Shown here: positions 9,183 to 11,815 of the stretch, piece by piece
How positions within the stretch are numbered: position 1 is the stretch's first letter
Layout: the number at the start of each line of letters is the position of its first letter
NCBI GenBank assembly: GCA_027621615.1
Contig: JAQCBC010000012.1
Span: forward strand, 1 to 11,815
From: a bacterium
Lineage (GTDB): Bacteria > Margulisbacteria > Marinamargulisbacteria > UBA6595
Direction of reading: 5' to 3'
DNA length: 11,815 nucleotides
Made by a program: the position numbers and the translations under genes
The notes under the pieces: model-generated
Databases searched by the model: none
What the model saw: the letters and a program-made list of their open reading frames with translations, nothing else
What the model was told of the DNA's origin: nothing

Positions 9183-9701
9183 TTATTTCTCCTTTGTTTC
9201 TTTAATTGACTCTAAAACATACGCTAATTTTAACAATGGGGTCTTCAAACGAAGCACTACACCACTGATTGGCGATGCAATTAGTTGGACTGCTTTTGCA
9301 ATCAAGACTTCTCGCGATGGCAATTGAGCCAATGACTCAATTACATCAACCGACACAACACGATTTTCAAACACACCTCCTTTAACACGAATACCTTCTT
9401 TCTCTTTCACATAATTTCGAACTATTTTAGCCACTGCAGAAGGATCATTTTCAGACTGAACATAACCAATCTGTCCTTCCAACAATGTTTTTAGCTCTGT
9501 ATGCTCTGGAAATGCCACCGAAACCAACCGATTTTTGTATACGCTAAACGTGGCTCCGGATGCTTTCAAATCACGCCGAAAGCTAGTTAAATCTGAGACC
9601 GATAGCCCTTGGTATTCCATAAAAACAACGATTTGAGCCTCCGAAAACTCTGTCTTAATTTTAGACAGTTGGGCTTCTTTTTTTTCTTTTGTTATTGCCA
9701 T
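9183..9701 (-). CDS. rplJ: 50S ribosomal protein L10 (uL10)
   Basis: L10 anchors the L12 dimers to 23S rRNA at the base of the stalk. The 172-aa product starts MAITKEKKE, has the family segment [22 protein letters not shown] at 26-46 with YKNRL at 55-59, and ends in a helix after [25 protein letters not shown], the part that binds L12. The helix length looks like the two-dimer kind, but this is a visual estimate. Start ATG at 9701; AAGGAG lies 7 nt upstream, formed by the last Lys-Glu codons of rplA. Only one base separates it from the rplA stop. There is therefore no spacer for the L10-binding leader seen before rplJ in many bacteria; any such element would have to lie inside rplA. Stop is TAA. 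Confidence 0.98.
   Translation of the reverse strand: MAITKEKKEAQLSKIKTEFSEAQIVVFMEYQGLSVSDLTSFRRDLKASGATFSVYKNRLVSVAFPEHTELKTLLEGQIGYVQSENDPSAVAKIVRNYVKEKEGIRVKGGVFENRVVSVDVIESLAQLPSREVLIAKAVQLIASPISGVVLRLKTPLLKLAYVLESIKETKEK
9189..9194 (-). promoter_or_regulatory. Ribosome-binding site for rplL inside rplJ end
   Basis: AAGGAG is formed by Lys-Glu codons at the end of rplJ, 7 nt before the rplL ATG. The junction AAG GAG AAA TAA A ATG has the same geometry, base for base in its key parts, as the rplA-rplJ junction. Confidence 0.85.
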
Positions 9702-9702
9702 A

Positions 9703-10404
9703 TTACCGCTCCTTCCACTTTGATTCTAATGGCTCAACAAACATGGACGGGCTCATTGTAGAACACACAGCGACAGACTGTATATACGTACCTTTAGACT
9801 TTGCAGGCTTTGCCTTACTGATTGTTTGATAAATCGCAACAAAATTATCATACAGTTGTTCAACACCAAATGAAGATTTTCCAATAATCACATGAATCAA
9901 GCCCTGTTTATCGTTCCGATATTCAATCTTTCCTGATTTGAACTCTCGAACAACCGAGCCAACATCTTTGGTTACAGTACCACTTTTTGGGTTTGGCATT
10001 AGACCTTTCGATCCCAACACCTTTCCCAACTTACCCAACTTTCTCATAACATCCGGTGTGGCAATTAGCAAATCAAAATCCAACCAACCCGACTGTATCT
10101 TTTCAACCAAATCATCATCACCCACATAATCAGCACCAGCATCCTGGGCTTCTTTGTGATACGACTCTGGGGCAAGTACAGCAATGGTCAACGATCGTCC
10201 AGACCCATGAGGCAACACCAATGTGCCACGCAATTGCTGATCCGCATGTCTGGGGTCAATACCCAGTTTAAAATGCACCTCAACCGTTTCATCAAACTTA
10301 GCAAAGGCAACATTTTTTACCGCCGATATCGCATCAAACGGAGAAGATAAATCTGTTGTTTTTATTGCATCTGATGCTGATGCATATGCTTTTGACCGCT
10401 TCAC
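9703..10404 (-). CDS. rplA: 50S ribosomal protein L1 (uL1)
   Basis: L1 forms the mobile arm of the 50S subunit at the E site and helps move deacylated tRNA; in several bacteria it also represses its own mRNA. The 233-aa product matches the family across its length: [18 protein letters not shown] at 35-52, [17 protein letters not shown] at 54-70, the signature around 114-144 ([14 protein letters not shown], then [15 protein letters not shown]) and a C-terminal STMSPSM in the place of the usual STMGPG. The start is GTG at 10404-10402 and overlaps the rplK TGA stop (GTGA, 4 nt shared). A GGAGGTGA within the last rplK codons is a full 8-base match to the anti-Shine-Dalgarno sequence and supports this start. 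The N-terminus is short, like L1 proteins of many non-enteric bacteria. Stop is TAA. Confidence 0.98.
   Translation of the reverse strand: MKRSKAYASASDAIKTTDLSSPFDAISAVKNVAFAKFDETVEVHFKLGIDPRHADQQLRGTLVLPHGSGRSLTIAVLAPESYHKEAQDAGADYVGDDDLVEKIQSGWLDFDLLIATPDVMRKLGKLGKVLGSKGLMPNPKSGTVTKDVGSVVREFKSGKIEYRNDKQGLIHVIIGKSSFGVEQLYDNFVAIYQTISKAKPAKSKGTYIQSVAVCSTMSPSMFVEPLESKWKER
9709..9714 (-). promoter_or_regulatory. Ribosome-binding site for rplJ inside rplA end
   Basis: AAGGAG is formed by the penultimate Lys-Glu codons of rplA, 7 nt before the rplJ ATG. The junction reads AAG GAG CGG TAA T ATG, so a ribosome finishing L1 stops on top of the L10 start. Confidence 0.85.
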
Positions 10405-10838
10405 TCTGTCACCTCCACACCCATACTTCGGGCCGTTCCTTTAATAATTTCTGCCGCTGCAACATCATCATTGGCATTTAAGTCCACACGCTTAATCTCA
10501 ACAATTCGCATAATTTGATCGGTCGTCAACTTACCCACTTTATTTCGGTTTGGCTCTGGAGACCCTTTTTGGATTCCCAACTCTTTCAGAATGAGCCCAC
10601 TCACCGGTGGGGTTTTTAACTTAAACGTAAAGGACTTGTCGGGCTTAACATAGATCTCAACCGGAATAATATCCCCGCTATCCGCTTGATCTGCCGTGGC
10701 CGCATTATAAGCCTTACAGAAATCCATAATGTTCACACCGTGCTGACCCAACGCTGGGCCCAACGGCGGTGCTGGCGTTGCTTTTCCGGCAACAATTTGC
10801 AATTTAATAATGATTTGAGTTTGTTTTTTATCTGACAT
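10401..10838 (-). CDS. rplK: 50S ribosomal protein L11 (uL11)
   Basis: L11 binds the GTPase-associated centre of 23S rRNA and is needed for stringent-response signalling by RelA. The 145-aa protein has the N-terminal domain with [20 protein letters not shown] at 18-37 (the proline-rich thiostrepton-contact helix), [16 protein letters not shown] at 68-83, and the rRNA-binding C-terminal domain ending [13 protein letters not shown]. The length is as expected for the family. The ATG at 10838 is preceded by AGAGGA about 9 nt upstream, overlapping the nusG TAG stop; the gap to nusG is 13 nt. Its last codons carry the ribosome-binding site for rplA and its TGA stop overlaps the rplA GTG start, so L11 and L1 are very likely made in coupled, equal amounts. 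Confidence 0.98.
   Translation of the reverse strand: MSDKKQTQIIIKLQIVAGKATPAPPLGPALGQHGVNIMDFCKAYNAATADQADSGDIIPVEIYVKPDKSFTFKLKTPPVSGLILKELGIQKGSPEPNRNKVGKLTTDQIMRIVEIKRVDLNANDDVAAAEIIKGTARSMGVEVTE
10409..10416 (-). promoter_or_regulatory. Full-match ribosome-binding site for rplA inside rplK
   Basis: GGAGGTGA, eight bases fully complementary to the 16S rRNA tail, lies 4 nt before the GTG start of rplA (7 nt counted from the GGAGG core). It is encoded by the Val-Glu-Val-Thr end of L11. It decides the GTG start and, with the GTGA overlap, points to coupled translation. Confidence 0.85.
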
Positions 10839-10851
10839 TCTTTAATTTCCT

Positions 10852-11454
10852 CTATACAACACGTTCAACTTGGTCAAACCCAAGCTCAACTGGGGTTTCT
10901 CGACCAAAAACAGAAATCATCGCCTTAACCCGCGATTTTTCTACATATACTTCCTTCACTACACCGGAATACCCTCGGAATGGGCCAGCTGTCACTTTAA
11001 TGGTATCTGAAGCAGCAAAGTCCACCTCGATCTTTTTCGTGTTATCCCCAATTTTGTATAACACTTTTAAGATATCAGACTCTATAACTGGGGACGGCCC
11101 TGTTCCTGTACCAATAAACCGCCCAACATGGGGGACTCGTTGAAATTCATAGGATATAAACTCATCCATGATTGCTTCAACGAACACATATCCAGGATAA
11201 ATCTTCACCGTTTTCTCAACACGTTTGCTATCTTTGATTTCAATAAAATCTTCTTCTGGAACTAAAATGCGAAACACGCGCTCCTGAAGACTTTTCTCCT
11301 CAATTAATTGTTGCAAGTAAATTTGAACTTTATATTCACAACCCGACAGAACCTGCAAAATGTACCAAGAAGCACCATGCTTTTCACCATCGGTGTGGTT
11401 TTCAGACTCTGCGACCCCTTCTTTAATGCTGTTATTGTTTAACTCTTCTTCCAT
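10852..11454 (-). CDS. nusG: Transcription termination/antitermination factor NusG
   Basis: NusG binds the RNA polymerase clamp through its NGN domain and links to Rho or ribosomal S10 through its KOW domain. Of 200 residues, the NGN domain runs from about W30 (WYILQVLSGCEYKV) to about 125, with FRILVPEEDFIEI at 61-73 and KIYPGYVFVEAIM at 84-96; the KOW domain runs from about 150 to the end, with VTAGPFRGYSGVVKEV and SVFGRETPVELGFDQVE. Most NusG proteins reach this Trp within a few residues of the start; here about 28 acidic and polar residues precede it. No internal Met, Val(GTG) or Leu(TTG) start is available in that extension, so the ATG at 11454 is kept. The ribosome-binding site is poor (an AAAGG about 17 nt upstream). 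The 74-nt gap to secE is almost pure A/T. Stop is TAG. Confidence 0.98.
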   Translation of the reverse strand: MEEELNNNSIKEGVAESENHTDGEKHGASWYILQVLSGCEYKVQIYLQQLIEEKSLQERVFRILVPEEDFIEIKDSKRVEKTVKIYPGYVFVEAIMDEFISYEFQRVPHVGRFIGTGTGPSPVIESDILKVLYKIGDNTKKIEVDFAASDTIKVTAGPFRGYSGVVKEVYVEKSRVKAMISVFGRETPVELGFDQVERVV

Positions 11455-11528
11455 TTTTATTTTTCAAAACCTTTTTCTATCTTTCTATATATGTTAATAA
11501 AGTCATTAAAATACCAAGAAAGACTATT

Positions 11529-11753
11529 CTACAACAAAATCACGAATTTTGAAAGAGCGAAATCAAATACAGAGATAAGCGCAATGCTTGCAAATACACA
11601 AATTAACACAAGGGACACCGATTTTGCCGCTAAAATTTTAGAGGGCCAAATCACTTTTTTGAATTCGCTTTTAGCTTCAATCCAAAAAAATGATCGCTTT
11701 GCAGCCCCATTCATTTTCATGCTTTTTTTAACTGTTGGCTTTGCTTTTTCCAT
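11529..11753 (-). CDS. secE: Protein translocase subunit SecE
   Basis: SecE clamps the SecY channel in the inner membrane for export and membrane insertion of proteins. The 74-aa product is the short, one-membrane-segment form: a basic cytoplasmic N-terminus (residues 1-23), the amphipathic conserved stretch EFKKVIWPS at 30-38, and a single hydrophobic segment at about 44-68. The KKVIWPS motif and its position immediately before nusG make the call secure despite the small size. Start is ATG at 11753; no upstream in-frame ATG, GTG or TTG is visible before the window edge. The ribosome-binding site is unclear: the only GGAG is 20 nt upstream. Two later ATG codons (residues 12 and 14) have no better site and the reading from 11753 is preferred. 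Stop is TAG. Confidence 0.96.
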   Translation of the reverse strand: MEKAKPTVKKSMKMNGAAKRSFFWIEAKSEFKKVIWPSKILAAKSVSLVLICVFASIALISVFDFALSKFVILL

Positions 11754-11784
11754 GATTATTCGACTTTGTTTTTCTCCACAGTTT

Positions 11785-11790
11785 ACTATA
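11785..11790 (-). promoter_or_regulatory. Weak candidate -10 box before secE
   Basis: The minus strand reads TATAGT (five of six to TATAAT) 31 bases upstream of the secE start, preceded by a T-rich run. At 16-18 bases further upstream no sequence resembles TTGACA (AGCCAT, GCCATA or CAGCCA, inside the possible tRNA). It may be a weak promoter or only AT-rich spacer; transcription could simply read through from upstream. Confidence 0.2.
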
Positions 11791-11802
11791 AAAAATTGTG
11801 AT

Positions 11803-11815
11803 CGGGTATGGCTGG
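11803..11815 (-). tRNA. Possible 3' end of a tRNA, perhaps tRNA-Trp (cut by right edge)
   Basis: Read on the minus strand the first 13 bases are CCAGC, CATACCC, G. This has the exact geometry of a tRNA end: 5 bases for the 3' half of the T stem, 7 for the 3' half of the acceptor stem and a discriminator base. A G discriminator is typical of tRNA-Trp, and a tRNA-Trp gene just before secE-nusG is a widespread arrangement. No CCA is encoded after it (the next bases are ATC). Thirteen bases cannot prove this; the rest of the gene is outside the window and the match could be chance. Confidence 0.33.

Noticed and set aside
8880..9209. Plus-strand 109-aa open frame opposite rplL
   Set aside because: Its Ala-rich middle is the mirror of the L12 Ala/Pro hinge codons; no family resemblance or start signal.
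11455..11528. Promoter in the secE-nusG gap (TTGGTA ... TATATA)
   Set aside because: The spacing is 20 nt and both boxes are weak matches in AT-rich DNA where chance hits are expected.
11786..11800. T6 run downstream of the possible tRNA as an intrinsic terminator
   Set aside because: No stable hairpin directly precedes the run in the visible sequence.

Overview
This window is a bacterial housekeeping region, not an accessory island. Eleven genes lie head to tail on the minus strand with almost no spacer. In transcription order (right to left) they are secE, nusG, rplK, rplA, rplJ, rplL, rpoB, rpoC, rpsL, rpsG and the first 156 codons of fusA, which runs off the left edge. This is the classic secE-nusG / L11-L1-L10-L12 / rpoBC cluster joined directly to the str cluster (S12-S7-EF-G). 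All genes look intact, and no mobile element, CRISPR array or phage gene is visible.

Organism: a bacterium using ordinary stop codons. TAA, TAG and TGA are all used as gene ends and Trp is encoded by TGG, which argues against the TGA-reassigned lineages. The DNA is moderately AT-rich. RpoB is only 1064 aa and lacks the large lineage-specific inserts of proteobacterial beta (betai4 and betai9). RpoC is a single 1379-aa chain with a large insert in the trigger loop (SI3 type). That combination argues against Proteobacteria (beta about 1340-1380 aa), against Cyanobacteria (beta-prime split) and against Firmicutes/Actinobacteria (no SI3). A divergent Gram-negative or candidate-phylum lineage fits best, but I cannot name the phylum from sequence alone.

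Layout: 11816 back to 11754 is a short leader that may begin with the last 13 nt of a tRNA (tRNA-Trp is the usual gene here). Next comes the secE-nusG pair (11753-10852), separated by a 74-nt AT-rich gap. The four 50S stalk genes (10838-8774) have a 4-nt overlap or 1-nt gaps. rpoB and rpoC follow (8736-1385), then rpsL-rpsG-fusA (1335-1). The largest intergenic gaps are 74, 49 and 37 nt, so no stretch over 300 bases lacks a gene.

How the genes work together: NusG, beta and beta-prime make up the transcription machine, L11/L1/L10/L12 the L1 arm and GTPase-associated stalk of the 50S subunit, S12/S7/EF-G the decoding and translocation machinery, and SecE part of the membrane protein channel. 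Most ribosome-binding sites are strong, and several are written into the last codons or stop codon of the preceding gene, suggesting translational coupling. The usual regulatory spacers (an L10 leader before rplJ and a long rplL-rpoB attenuator region) have no room here. I found no convincing new biological system. The points most worth checking are the S12 Lys88-to-Pro replacement, the RNA polymerase insert pattern, the coupled gene junctions and the possible tRNA edge.
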